Shown: positions 1 to 6,506, numbered from the stretch's first letter. The stretch: DNA of 7,843 nucleotides from Tannerella sp. (GCA_031262895.1 JAISGW010000151.1:1-7843); one strand, 5' to 3'. Notes: generated from the sequence alone by a model not told the origin. Numbers and translations are program-made.

Positions 1-667
1 ATTTCTCCGCGTCGGCCTTCTTGCCCGTATGCACATTGGTGAAATAGCCGCCGTCGCGTTCGTAGTATGCGCTCAGGGACAGGCCGAGCGTAGACGACAG
101 CTTGGCGTAATGGGCGGCTTTGGCCTTGAATTGCCCGTAGTCGCCGCCCGAAAGGAAGAACTTGGTACCCTGGTAATCGAAAGGCGAAAGGGTGTAGATG
201 TTCACGATGCCGCCCATGGCGTTGCGGCCGTAAAGGGTGCCTTGCGGGCCGCGCAGCACTTCGATGCGCCGTATGTCGGTCAATTCAAAGTCGAAGGTGC
301 TCTTGTCCAAGTACGGGACGTTGTCCACGTAAAGGCCGATGGACTGTCCGCTGCTGCGGGCGCCTATGCCGCGTATGTAAATGGCCGAGGTTTGGCGCGA
401 ACCGTAATCGGGGATATAAAGGTTGGGCACCAAGGTGCTCAAATCTTTCAAGGCGCTGATGCCCCGTTCCCTGATGGCCTGCGGCCCGACAAGCGAAACG
501 GAACCGGGAAGCTTGCGAAGGCTATTGGTTTCCTTGGTTGAGGAGGTCACCACGACCTCTTTGATGTGGTACGTCCTTATGCTGTCGGCCTCAAGATTAT
601 CCGCCTGCAAAGGCTGCAGGCAAAAACATCCGGCCCCAAGCAGGATGCCCCAAAGGCAGTGTTTCAT
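1..667 (-). CDS. TonB-dependent outer-membrane receptor, N-terminal part (cut by window edge)
   Basis: About 222 N-terminal residues are present; the beta-barrel lies beyond base 1. Translating the minus strand from the ATG at 667 gives a signal peptide (MKHCLWGILLGAG..., probable cleavage after LQA, residue 22), a TonB-box-like segment (HIKEVVVTSS, residues 34-43) and a full plug domain (about 50-157). Plug hallmarks are IYIRGIGAR (96-104), the VDNVPY loop (114-119) and VLRGPQGTLYGRNAMGGIVNI (137-157). Such receptors import siderophore-iron, haem, cobalamin or glycans across the outer membrane using TonB-ExbBD energy. The N-terminal carboxypeptidase-like domain typical of SusC/RagA proteins is absent, so a metal-chelate or cofactor receptor is likelier than a SusC-type glycan importer. 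Substrate cannot be assigned. It is divergent from the fimbrillin gene and has its own promoter. Family assignment is very secure. Confidence 0.95.
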   Translation of the reverse strand, partial: MKHCLWGILLGAGCFCLQPLQADNLEADSIRTYHIKEVVVTSSTKETNSLRKLPGSVSLVGPQAIRERGISALKDLSTLVPNLYIPDYGSRQTSAIYIRGIGARSSGQSIGLYVDNVPYLDKSTFDFELTDIRRIEVLRGPQGTLYGRNAMGGIVNIYTLSPFDYQGTKFFLSGGDYGQFKAKAAHYAKLSSTLGLSLSAYYERDGGYFTNVHTGKKADAEK

Positions 668-701
668 CTGACTACAATATGAAAAAACGTTTTATTTCCT
701 G

Positions 702-733
702 CAAAGGAACAATAAAGATTTCTCCCCCGCAAA
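702..733 (-). promoter_or_regulatory. Bacteroidota-type promoter of the TonB-dependent receptor gene
   Basis: On the minus strand TTTG (730-733) is followed after exactly 20 nt by TTCCTTTG (702-709), one mismatch from the Bacteroidota -7 consensus TAnnTTTG. The predicted transcript start is near 698, giving a leader of about 30 nt before the ATG at 667. Spacing and direction fit the established -33/-7 architecture. Confidence 0.65.
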
Positions 734-772
734 CATCCTCCCTCCTGCCCCCTCATCCCTAAGCCCTGATTT

Positions 773-809
773 TTGTACCATTTGTCACACGAATTGTACG
801 ATTTGTCAC
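773..809 (+). promoter_or_regulatory. Direct-repeat operator candidate upstream of the fimbrillin gene
   Basis: TTGTACCATTTGTCAC (773-788) and TTGTACGATTTGTCAC (794-809) match at 15 of 16 positions and are 21 nt apart, two helical turns. The downstream copy covers the place where the -33 element of the fimbrillin promoter should be, and no TTTG occurs there at the correct spacing. Same-face direct repeats abutting a promoter that lacks its upstream element are typical of activator sites such as those of AraC-family regulators. The regulator is not in the window and its identity is inference. Confidence 0.55.
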
Positions 810-831
810 CTTCCGGCTTCTTCCCGCCCGC

Positions 832-839
832 TAACTTTG
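832..839 (+). promoter_or_regulatory. -7 element of the fimbrillin gene promoter
   Basis: TAACTTTG is a perfect TAnnTTTG match 55 nt before the ATG at 894. The nearest TTTG upstream (802-805) is 26 nt away rather than about 20, so the promoter looks weak alone and probably needs an activator at the 773-809 repeats. The expected transcript start is near 843. Confidence 0.6.
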
Positions 840-860
840 TTGCCGGGTAAACCCACGTAA

Positions 861-887
861 TATAGAAACAGTATTATAGAAACAGTA
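861..887 (+). repeat. Tandem 13-nt duplication in the fimbrillin mRNA leader
   Basis: TATAGAAACAGTA occurs at 861-873 and again at 875-887, separated by one T (period 14). It lies between the predicted transcript start and the ATG at 894, so a change in copy number would alter leader length and the context just before the start codon. Confidence 0.8.
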
Positions 888-893
888 GAGCAA

Positions 894-2459
894 ATGGACA
901 CACGTTATGTTTTAATGAAATCCTCCGCCTTTGCCGCGACAGGCCTGTTGGTCTTTTCGGGCTGCACGTTCGAGGAAAAGGAAGTCCAATCCCTGAACCC
1001 GCCCAAGCTCGCGCAGGATGCCATCGCCTTCCATTCCTCGGCCTTCAAGGTGGCCAGCAAAACGCCGGTCATTGACGGCAACAACATCAGCACCTTCAAG
1101 GTGTCGGCCAACCTACCCTACCCTTCCGACCCGGGGCAGACCATCCTGGGGAAGCACGGATTCAACTTCATCGATGGTTTGAACGTGCTCCGCCGGGCCG
1201 AAAGCTGGGGTTACGCGCCCTCCATATATTGGCCGAACGACAGCGACGAGATCAGCTTCTATGCCTATTCGCCGGCCGGTTCGGTGAACCTCGAAGATTT
1301 CTATTCGGGGATGCTCGCCCTTCCCTCGAAAGACACGGCGCAGATAAGCTACACGGTGCCTACCGACCCGGGACCCACCGTGGGCGGCAGCGGGGCGAAC
1401 GGCGCCAAACTGCCGGAAGACCTGCTGGTGGCTTTCAGCAAGCGGAGAAAGCTGGACGGCGACACGGTGCTGCTGAACTTCCGACACGCACTCTCCATCG
1501 TGACTTTCGCCGCCCGTAACACCACGCAGGATTTGGACGTCACCCTGCAAAAGGTGCAAATTATCCGGCTAAAGACGACGGGTACGCTTGACCTCTCACA
1601 AAATTTCAATCAGGACAACGTCTACTGGAACACTTCCGCCGACGCCGTCCCCCAAGATTATACGGCGGGCATCCCCCTGCAAGACGACGGCTCCTACGCC
1701 ATCAGCCTGCCGCCCCAAGGGCCGCAGAGCAATTACCTTTCCATCTCCGGCCCTTCGGAAGGCATGCCCGTCATGCCGCAGGGTTTCAAGGTCGACGGCG
1801 GGAACCCCCAGGCTTATACGAAACCCTTTGTGCTGGACGACAGCTCCGCCCCTGAGCCGAACCAGCCGGGTATCCTGGTGACCTATATGGCTAAGAGTTC
1901 CGTGCAATTGGTCGCCCCTTCGGGCACGCGCGCCTTCTATCCTTTCAGCAAATTGTATCATTCGCCCAATTACAGCGGGCTGCCCGATTTGGAGGGGAAC
2001 AACCCTTCTGACGACGCTTTCGCCTTTCAGATGGGGAAACGCTACCAGTTCCGTTTCGATTTCGACGGTTCGGCCTACCCGCGCATCGACTTCCAGACCG
2101 GCAACATTGACGACTTCCAGACCGACTCCGTCATAGAGTCCGTACCCACGATAGCATTGACGGGCAATGCCTTCAGCTTGGTGGGCAATCGGAAATACAT
2201 GAAAGTGGGGAATCAGAGGCAAACGAGTATTGCCGGCCCCGACGTGAAGACGAACCAGCGGAGCTGGGCGGGAGAAGTGCGGCAAGGCGACGGCTGGTTG
2301 ACGCTGAACACCCTCTTCGGGCGCAACGGCGAGCTGCTCAAGTTCACTGTATCGGAAAACAAGGACTCGCTCAGCAGTAATCGTAACGGCTATATCGTCG
2401 TTTACACTTCCGACCCGACAGTTACCGACACGCTCTTCGTCACGCAGGGCAACAAGTAA
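894..2459 (+). CDS. Fimbrillin family (Mfa-like) surface lipoprotein with C-terminal BACON-like domain
   Basis: A 521-residue lipoprotein. The signal MDTRYVLMKSSAFAATGLLVFSGC has its lipobox Cys at residue 24; Met8 (915) is an alternative start giving a shorter, equally plausible signal peptide. Acidic residues just after the Cys (CTFEEKE) resemble the Bacteroidota surface-export signal. Residues about 40-220 carry fimbrillin/Mfa_like_1 hallmarks: an IAFHSSAFKVA start, YWPNDSDEISFYAYSP (about 112-127) and LNFRHALSIVTFAA (about 194-207). A second sandwich region follows to about 410. The last 100 residues, with GDGWLTLN, GYIVVYTS and the terminal LFVTQG, look like a BACON-type beta-sandwich. 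Family members are pilus subunits, tip adhesins or anchors exported as lipoproteins. No fimbrial partner gene lies beside it, so stalk versus tip role is open. A minus-strand efflux operon converges on it 15 nt downstream. Confidence 0.85.
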   Translation: MDTRYVLMKSSAFAATGLLVFSGCTFEEKEVQSLNPPKLAQDAIAFHSSAFKVASKTPVIDGNNISTFKVSANLPYPSDPGQTILGKHGFNFIDGLNVLRRAESWGYAPSIYWPNDSDEISFYAYSPAGSVNLEDFYSGMLALPSKDTAQISYTVPTDPGPTVGGSGANGAKLPEDLLVAFSKRRKLDGDTVLLNFRHALSIVTFAARNTTQDLDVTLQKVQIIRLKTTGTLDLSQNFNQDNVYWNTSADAVPQDYTAGIPLQDDGSYAISLPPQGPQSNYLSISGPSEGMPVMPQGFKVDGGNPQAYTKPFVLDDSSAPEPNQPGILVTYMAKSSVQLVAPSGTRAFYPFSKLYHSPNYSGLPDLEGNNPSDDAFAFQMGKRYQFRFDFDGSAYPRIDFQTGNIDDFQTDSVIESVPTIALTGNAFSLVGNRKYMKVGNQRQTSIAGPDVKTNQRSWAGEVRQGDGWLTLNTLFGRNGELLKFTVSENKDSLSSNRNGYIVVYTSDPTVTDTLFVTQGNK

Positions 2460-2472
2460 GGCACGAGGTGCC
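2460..2472. terminator. Short hairpin between convergent genes
   Basis: GGCAC-GAG-GTGCC, a perfect 5-bp stem with a 3-nt loop, fills nearly all of the 15-nt gap between the fimbrillin stop and the adaptor-gene stop. The position suits a bidirectional terminator, but neither side has a U tract, so function is uncertain. Confidence 0.3.
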
Positions 2473-2474
2473 GG

Positions 2475-3545
2475 CTATTTCCGCAGGGCTTCGGTCTCTA
2501 CCATCATGCCGGCGCGCAACTGGCGCATCACCTCGGGCGAAACGTCCTTCAAGTCTATACGTACGGGAATGCGCTGCTGCACCTTCACGAAGTTGCCTGC
2601 CGAGTTGTCGGTAGGCACTAACGAATATTTCGAGCCGGTAGCCTCGGAGATGGCGCTGACCACTCCCTGGAAAACTCGTCCGGGCAGGGCGTCAACCCGC
2701 ACACGTACGGATTGGCCGATATAAATATGAGGGATTTGCGTTTCCTTGTAATTGGCGGTGACCCATTTGTCGAGACCGCGTACCAAGTACGATACGGTCT
2801 GCCCGGATTGCACGTACTGCCCGGGTTCCAGGGTGCGGCGGCCCATGTAGCCGTCGTAAGGAGCGACGAGCACAGTGTAGGAGAGATTCAGCTTGGCCAG
2901 GTCGAGGGCGGCTTCCTGCCGCAGGATGGCCGCCTCCGTGTTGGTCGTCCGCTTGCTGGTTTCGGCGTATTGCGAGCGCAAGGCCTGCTTCTGCTCCACC
3001 AACGCCTGGTAGCGGGCTTGGGCCGCCTCGTATGCGGCCTTGGTCTGTTCGTATTGCTGCTCCGGCACCGACTGCTCGGCCAGCAGGCGGCTGAAGCGGT
3101 GGTAGTCCTGCTCCAATTGCCAAAGCTTGGCTTTCGCCTCGGCGATATTGGCGTCTTGCACGGCGATGTTGGTCTGCGAAACTTCTATGCCCGAGCGCAG
3201 CACGTCTTGCGAGCCGCGGGCGTCGAGCAGCGCCGCTTCGGCTTCCTTGACCTTGATTTGATATTCCCGATTGTCGAGCACGAGCAGGGTATCGCCCTTG
3301 TGCACGAACTGATGCTCCGTGAAGCGCACTTCCTTTATATAGCCCGAGGCGCGGATGTTCAGCGGCGCCACGTATTGGTCGATGAAGGCGTCGTTGGTCA
3401 CCTCATAATTAATGTAGCGCCAGAAATAGGTTGCCGTCCACCAAAGCCCGGAAGCCGCGATGCAGAGGCAGACGAAATTCAGGATGATATTGTTGAGGCG
3501 GCGCTGTTTCAGCCGCTTTTGTTTCTTTTCTAATTCTATGTCCAT
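2475..3545 (-). CDS. HlyD/EmrA-type periplasmic adaptor (membrane fusion protein) of an efflux system
   Basis: 356 residues. A basic cytoplasmic N-terminus (to about 19) is followed by one transmembrane helix (about 20-41). The conserved YEVTNDAFIDQYVAPLNIRASGYI (47-70) begins the first lipoyl half, then comes VHKGDTLLVLD. A long alpha-hairpin rich in A, E and Q spans about 95-215. The second lipoyl half (YTVLVAPYDGYMGRRTLEPGQYVQSGQ, about 222-250) and a beta-barrel domain follow, with NSAGNFVKVQQRIPVRID near 318-335, a segment characteristic of EmrA-like adaptors. These proteins bridge an inner-membrane pump, usually an MFS DHA2/EmrB transporter, to a TolC channel for drug or fatty-acid export. 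It starts 9 nt after the TolC-like stop, so the two are co-transcribed. No pump gene follows; the next gene converges on it. Confidence 0.92.
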   Translation of the reverse strand: MDIELEKKQKRLKQRRLNNIILNFVCLCIAASGLWWTATYFWRYINYEVTNDAFIDQYVAPLNIRASGYIKEVRFTEHQFVHKGDTLLVLDNREYQIKVKEAEAALLDARGSQDVLRSGIEVSQTNIAVQDANIAEAKAKLWQLEQDYHRFSRLLAEQSVPEQQYEQTKAAYEAAQARYQALVEQKQALRSQYAETSKRTTNTEAAILRQEAALDLAKLNLSYTVLVAPYDGYMGRRTLEPGQYVQSGQTVSYLVRGLDKWVTANYKETQIPHIYIGQSVRVRVDALPGRVFQGVVSAISEATGSKYSLVPTDNSAGNFVKVQQRIPVRIDLKDVSPEVMRQLRAGMMVETEALRK

Positions 3546-3554
3546 TGTTTCTTG

Positions 3555-4877
3555 TCAAAGGCGCCCACAGGCCTTTTGGAGTTGGTAATAAGTGTACACC
3601 ACGCGGGTGCGCGCCGTGATAAGCTGGAGTTCCGCGTTCAGACGCACGGTATTGGCGTCAAGCAGGTCGGTGAGAATGGCCAATTGCCCTAAGTAACGAT
3701 TCTGCATGATGCGGTAGTTCTCGTCGGCCTGTCGCACCGAGAGTTTGAGGGCATCAACCCGCTGGAGGGCTTCCTGATGCCGCAGGAAGGCGCTGCGCAC
3801 TTCCATGCGGATGTTTTGTTTCTTTTGTTCTTCCGCGTTCTCCCGAAGGAGCACCATGATTTGGCCGGCCTTTATCCGGTGCCTGTTTGTATAAAGGGAG
3901 GACAGGGGATAAGAAATGGACAGCCCCAGGTTCCAGTTATTGTTGTACATGTCTTCCAGCGTGCGGGCGATAGGCCGGGCCAGCGTGTTGGAAGCGTAGA
4001 GCGCGACGTTCGGGCGCGAGGCGGCCTGCGTCAGCCGCACCTCGTTGCGGGCGAGTTCGGTCTGCTTGCGGAGCAGCTGCATGGACGGCTCGTCGGCATA
4101 GGCTTCGAGAAGGTAATCCCCATACGTTTGCAGGGTGGAAGCCTGGTAAAGCAGGCTGGTGTCGGGCTTTAGGAGCAGACTTTCGTCTTGTCCGAGCAGG
4201 ATGTCGAGCTGTTGCGAGACGAGGGCGATGCTGTTGTCCGTCTCCCGCAAGGAGAGCCGGTCGTTGGTGAGCTGCAGCTCGCTACGCAACACGTCGTTGT
4301 CGGTAATCAGGCCCTCCTGTTTCATGCGGCGAATGTCGCGCAGCCGGTGCTCCGACTCGTCAATGTTCCTGGACAGCACCTCGTGCTGCTTGTAAAGGCT
4401 GAAGAGGTTCAGGTAGCGGTCGAGCAGCCCGAGCTTCAGTTCGGAACGGTCGCTGAGCGTCTGCAGGTAGGCGATTTGCTTTTCCAGATCCGCCTTGCGG
4501 ATGTTGTTTTTTATCCGGCCACCCTGATAAATAGGTTGCGTCAGGTCGACGGCGTAGTTCTGCGCCCAGTCGGGCACGTCGGGCGTGCTGAGGCCCGATA
4601 GCCCCCTTTGCCAGACGAGCGGTTGCCCCACGAAGCCGCCCCGAAGGCCTATTTGCAGCTCGGGGAACCTCGCCGTGCGGGCGCTGCGCGCCTGTTCGCC
4701 TGCCACGGATTCCTTCATCCTGTCGGCCTGCAATTGCAGGCTGTGCCGCAGGCCCTGCTCGAAAAGCTTGGCCACGGGCAAAAACAATGTGTCCGCCTGC
4801 GCGGCCACCTTATGGGGCGCCGCACAGAGGCAGCAGAGAAGGATAAGGGAGTGGCGGTAAGCTGTATACCTTGTCAT
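3555..4877 (-). CDS. TolC-family outer-membrane efflux channel
   Basis: 440 residues from the chosen start. The signal peptide MTRYTAYRHSLILLCCLCAAPHKVAAQ is followed by two outer-membrane-efflux-protein repeats (about 30-220 and 235-435). Visible hallmarks are long amphipathic helices, ARSARTARFPELQIGLRGG, YAVDLTQPIYQGGRIKN in the first repeat, and NWNLGLSISYPLSSLYTNRHRIKAGQ at the matching place in the second. The product forms a trimeric outer-membrane barrel and periplasmic tunnel and works with the adaptor encoded next. An upstream in-frame ATG at 4892 adds five residues (MVCKF). I prefer 4877 because the perfect -7 element at 4906-4913 puts transcription start near 4902, giving a 25-nt rather than a 10-nt leader and a normal signal-peptide length. 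The family call does not depend on the start. Confidence 0.92.
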   Translation of the reverse strand: MTRYTAYRHSLILLCCLCAAPHKVAAQADTLFLPVAKLFEQGLRHSLQLQADRMKESVAGEQARSARTARFPELQIGLRGGFVGQPLVWQRGLSGLSTPDVPDWAQNYAVDLTQPIYQGGRIKNNIRKADLEKQIAYLQTLSDRSELKLGLLDRYLNLFSLYKQHEVLSRNIDESEHRLRDIRRMKQEGLITDNDVLRSELQLTNDRLSLRETDNSIALVSQQLDILLGQDESLLLKPDTSLLYQASTLQTYGDYLLEAYADEPSMQLLRKQTELARNEVRLTQAASRPNVALYASNTLARPIARTLEDMYNNNWNLGLSISYPLSSLYTNRHRIKAGQIMVLLRENAEEQKKQNIRMEVRSAFLRHQEALQRVDALKLSVRQADENYRIMQNRYLGQLAILTDLLDANTVRLNAELQLITARTRVVYTYYQLQKACGRL

Positions 4878-4895
4878 GAATTTACAAACCATCTT

Positions 4896-4913
4896 TTTGC
4901 GGCCGCAAAGGTA
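4896..4913 (-). promoter_or_regulatory. Promoter of the TolC/adaptor operon with a 14-bp palindrome
   Basis: On the minus strand TACCTTTG (4906-4913) is an exact TAnnTTTG -7 element. No clear TTTG sits 19-21 nt upstream. TTTGCGGCCGCAAA (4896-4909) is a perfect 14-bp palindrome that begins inside the -7 box and spans the predicted transcript start, where a repressor dimer could bind. No TetR- or MarR-type regulator is encoded nearby. Confidence 0.6.
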
Positions 4914-5007
4914 CGAATTTTAGTTTTTAGGGAGGAAGGCGATATTCTTTATATGGAAATGCGCGGAAGGACCGCAGTCCGAAAGAACGTTTTGCTTATG
5001 TCATTGA

Positions 5008-5220
5008 GCAGGCCGCGCCGATGCAGTGGTGAAAACGGAAGACTACATCTACGTCTTCGAGTTCAAGTTGGACGGCTCGGCCGAAGAAGCCTTAGCGCAA
5101 ATAGAACGGCAAGGCTACCTGCAACCGTACTTCTCAGACGGTCGGAAGCTGTTAGCCGTAGGTGCCAATTTCAGCAAAGCGGAACGCAACCTCGACCGCT
5201 TCCTTTGCAAAACCCTCTGA
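5008..5220 (+). pseudogene. C-terminal remnant of a PD-(D/E)XK nuclease-containing AAA-ATPase-like protein
   Basis: The open frame reads GRADAVVKTEDYIYVFEFKLDG..., ending in FLCKTL and TGA. It matches what I know of the C-terminal PD-(D/E)XK nuclease domain (PDDEXK_9, DUF1703-like) fused to an N-terminal AAA-ATPase-like domain in abundant Bacteroidota proteins of about 500-600 residues. The nuclease core is visible: the Asp of GRADA and the E-x-K of VFEFKLD, followed by AEEALAQIERQGY and GRKLLAVGANFS. Only about 70 residues remain. An in-frame TGA (5005-5007) stands directly upstream and no ATPase motifs occur before it. GTG at 5026 could start a 64-residue product, but that would lose the metal-binding Asp. 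I call it a decayed fragment. These genes are multicopy and often truncated in this phylum. Confidence 0.75.
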
Positions 5221-5252
5221 GAAGAACTCGCCCAAATAAGGTGCCGCCGTTC

Positions 5253-5283
5253 GTTGAAATAATTGGATTTTTTGCTACCTTTG
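5253..5283 (+). promoter_or_regulatory. Bacteroidota-type promoter downstream of the nuclease remnant
   Basis: TACCTTTG (5276-5283) matches TAnnTTTG exactly, and GTTG (5253-5256), 19 nt upstream, is a 3/4 match to TTTG. The predicted start near 5287 would produce a transcript carrying a 12-codon leader ORF (5303-5341) and then a 53-codon ORF (5345-5506). Confidence 0.5.
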
Positions 5284-5325
5284 AAGCAAGAAAAATACCG
5301 GAATGACACCCCCCTCTCCAAAAGT

Positions 5326-5344
5326 ACCTGACAAGACCTGACAA
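5326..5344 (+). repeat. Tandem 9-nt direct repeat before a small ORF
   Basis: ACCTGACAA at 5326-5334 and 5336-5344 (period 10) ends directly at the ATG of the 53-codon ORF. The first copy lies in the 12-codon upstream ORF MTPPSPKVPDKT (5303-5341), which stops inside the second copy. Confidence 0.7.
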
Positions 5345-5506
5345 ATGAGAAGAATTGCCAATGACAAAATGGCAAAGCCCTGGCTTACAAGCGGGAAAAA
5401 ACAACGTTTTATGACGACGGGCTCGCGAGAACAATTTGTCAAGACGTTGAATTGCCGCCGCAAGACGTTACATTATTTTCGTGAGTTCGTGAGTCTGTCG
5501 CGATAA
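5345..5506 (+). CDS. Possible 53-residue basic protein, unknown
   Basis: An ATG-to-TAA ORF encodes MRRIANDKMAKPWLTS... and ends ...FREFVSLSR. It is strongly basic with no membrane segment and no domain I recognise. Support is the promoter at 5253-5283 and the leader ORF MTPPSPKVPDKT ending 3 nt before it. Against it are the short length, the repeat-rich surroundings and the lack of any identifiable family. It could equally be non-coding sequence of an intergenic repeat unit. Confidence 0.3.
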   Translation: MRRIANDKMAKPWLTSGKKQRFMTTGSREQFVKTLNCRRKTLHYFREFVSLSR

Positions 5507-5509
5507 AGT

Positions 5510-5593
5510 ACCTCACCCCCAACCTCCTCTCCTTGGGAGAGGGGGGAACTGCAAGCTATTGTCCTTCCTCCGTTGCCTGAAGGCAAGGGCAAC
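5510..5593. repeat. Hairpin pair in a REP-like intergenic stretch
   Basis: CCTCTCC-TTG-GGAGAGG (5526-5542) is a perfect 7-bp stem inside a C-rich then G-rich stretch, reading like the CTCACCCC...CCTCTCC..GGAGAGG repeats common between genes in several phyla. About 30 nt later TTGCCT-GA-AGGCAA (5573-5586) forms a second stem, with GTTGCC (5572-5577) alternatively able to pair with GGCAAC (5588-5593). The outlook is an intergenic repeat or processing site rather than a gene. Confidence 0.5.
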
Positions 5594-5646
5594 CCAATGT
5601 GACTCTGTGGCTCATTAATTGCTATTACATAATTAGTCCCAATTTT

Positions 5647-5673
5647 TTGCCGTTCGTTTCAACGAACGGGCAA
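5647..5673. repeat. 12-nt-arm inverted repeat
   Basis: CCGTTCGT (5650-5657) pairs perfectly with ACGAACGG (5662-5669) around TTCA. After a single bulged G (5670) the stem continues with TTG (5647-5649) against CAA (5671-5673). The left arm resembles GCCGTTCGTTGAAA near 5247-5260, upstream of the promoter at 5253-5283. Confidence 0.6.
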
Positions 5674-5692
5674 GAGAAAAGCCGAATCTTCC

Positions 5693-5719
5693 GGGGCTTT
5701 AGCCCCCTGACGGTTTTTT
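5693..5719 (+). terminator. Candidate intrinsic terminator
   Basis: GGGGC-TTTA-GCCCC (5693-5706) is a perfect GC stem with a tetraloop, followed after 7 nt by six T residues (5714-5719). It could end the transcript started at the 5276-5283 promoter. The gap before the T run is longer than usual. Confidence 0.4.
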
Positions 5720-5770
5720 CAATTCGGGACGACAAGCTTTATAAGCCATTGAAGGATAGCTTAAAACCTG

Positions 5771-5903
5771 TGACTTGGCCTTCGTCACCGGCCGGCTTTT
5801 TGGACAGCCGTCCAAAGGTCCCGCCTTTCCAGGGAAATGGAACTAAGCGGAACTGCGGCACAAGTCATCCGCCTTTTCCGGTCCGGTGACGAAGGCTTAG
5901 TCA
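5771..5903. repeat. 133-nt block bounded by 21-nt inverted repeats (MITE-like or structured RNA)
   Basis: The left end 5771-5791 and the complement of the right end 5883-5903 agree at 19 of 21 positions; the inner 14 nt (GCCTTCGTCACCGG) are perfect. Both ends begin TGACT. Inside lies TTTGGAC-AGCC-GTCCAAA (5799-5816). The left end TGACTTGGCC can instead pair with GGCACAAGTCA (5857-5867), a competing fold. CCGCCTTT occurs at 5821, 5869 and again outside at 5939. A 96-residue ORF crosses it (5599-5889) but looks non-coding. No clear target-site duplication flanks it, so a transposable origin is not proven. Confidence 0.55.
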
Positions 5904-6506
5904 GCCTTACCACATTATGAACCACCCGGTTACAAAGGCCGCCTTTACGAACTAAAAACTTGATTTCCTCTCTCCGCCGAGCGATTTGGAGACTATCCCC
6001 GATAAAATCAAAGTTTGTAGAACACAGTAGGCAATCCGAAAAATCGGGAGACGCTCATTAGCAACAAATACGTTCTCTATCGTGTGAAAATTGGGTTAAA
6101 AGTCCCGAAAGCATTGTCAAAGGAAGCTTTTTCAGGTTGCTCGCCGCCGTGGTGCGGACAATAGCTTCGTATCATGCCAGGGCTGTATGCAGGCTGTTAT
6201 AGGAAGGACGGTAAATCAGATATTCATTTCATTTCGTCGCTGGCCATCTCAAATCATCGATGGTCGGTCGCACAAGAGGCGAAGACAAACACGGTAACGA
6301 AATCCTTTGTTACGCCTAATTTACTGAATAAGAATACATATGACGAGTGATGCAAGGATGAAAAACATTTTTGTCAACCTATTTCAGGATGAACAGCGGC
6401 CTGTTTGCCTTCGAGTGGCCTGTCGTTATTTTTTGCCCCTCCTCACGACGGCTCCTTCTAATTGGTCAGTTGATCAATTATTGTAGAGGCAATCGCATAC
6501 GTTTAG
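5904..6506. other. Gene-poor stretch without a recognisable gene
   Basis: No domain-bearing frame is seen on either strand. The longest notable ORF is a 48-codon one at 6340-6486 (MTSDARMKNIFVNLFQ..., plus strand), with no recognised family or promoter. Small inverted repeats are AAAGGC-C-GCCTTT (5934-5946), GTAACGAA...TTTGTTAC (6294-6313, one G-T pair) and AATTGGTC...GATCAATT (6460-6479, one G-T pair). The stretch may be debris of a mobile element. Confidence 0.4.

Noticed and set aside
29..541. 170-residue plus-strand ORF at the left end
   Set aside because: It overlaps the TonB-dependent receptor plug on the opposite strand, which has unmistakable motifs.
668..893. tRNA or riboswitch in the divergent intergenic region
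   Set aside because: No cloverleaf or known aptamer motif; promoters and direct repeats account for the space.
1596..2285. 229-residue minus-strand ORF inside the fimbrillin gene
   Set aside because: It lies antisense to a gene with clear signal peptide and family motifs; its R/G/V/H-rich composition is typical of the shadow of a GC-rich gene.
2712..3533. 273-residue plus-strand ORF opposite the adaptor gene
   Set aside because: Antisense shadow of a well-supported HlyD-type protein, with no recognisable domain.
4608..5306. 232-residue plus-strand ORF from the TolC gene into the nuclease remnant
   Set aside because: It is antisense to the TolC signal region and then out of frame with the nuclease remnant; the composition is that of shadow sequence.
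5599..5889. 96-residue ORF over the hairpin cluster
   Set aside because: It runs through an inverted repeat, a terminator-like hairpin and most of the 133-nt repeat block, has no promoter or domain, and looks like chance openness of repeat DNA.
5510..5950. Possible CRISPR array from several repeated motifs
   Set aside because: The repeats are unlike one another, irregularly spaced and mostly inverted; there is no repeat-spacer periodicity and no cas gene.
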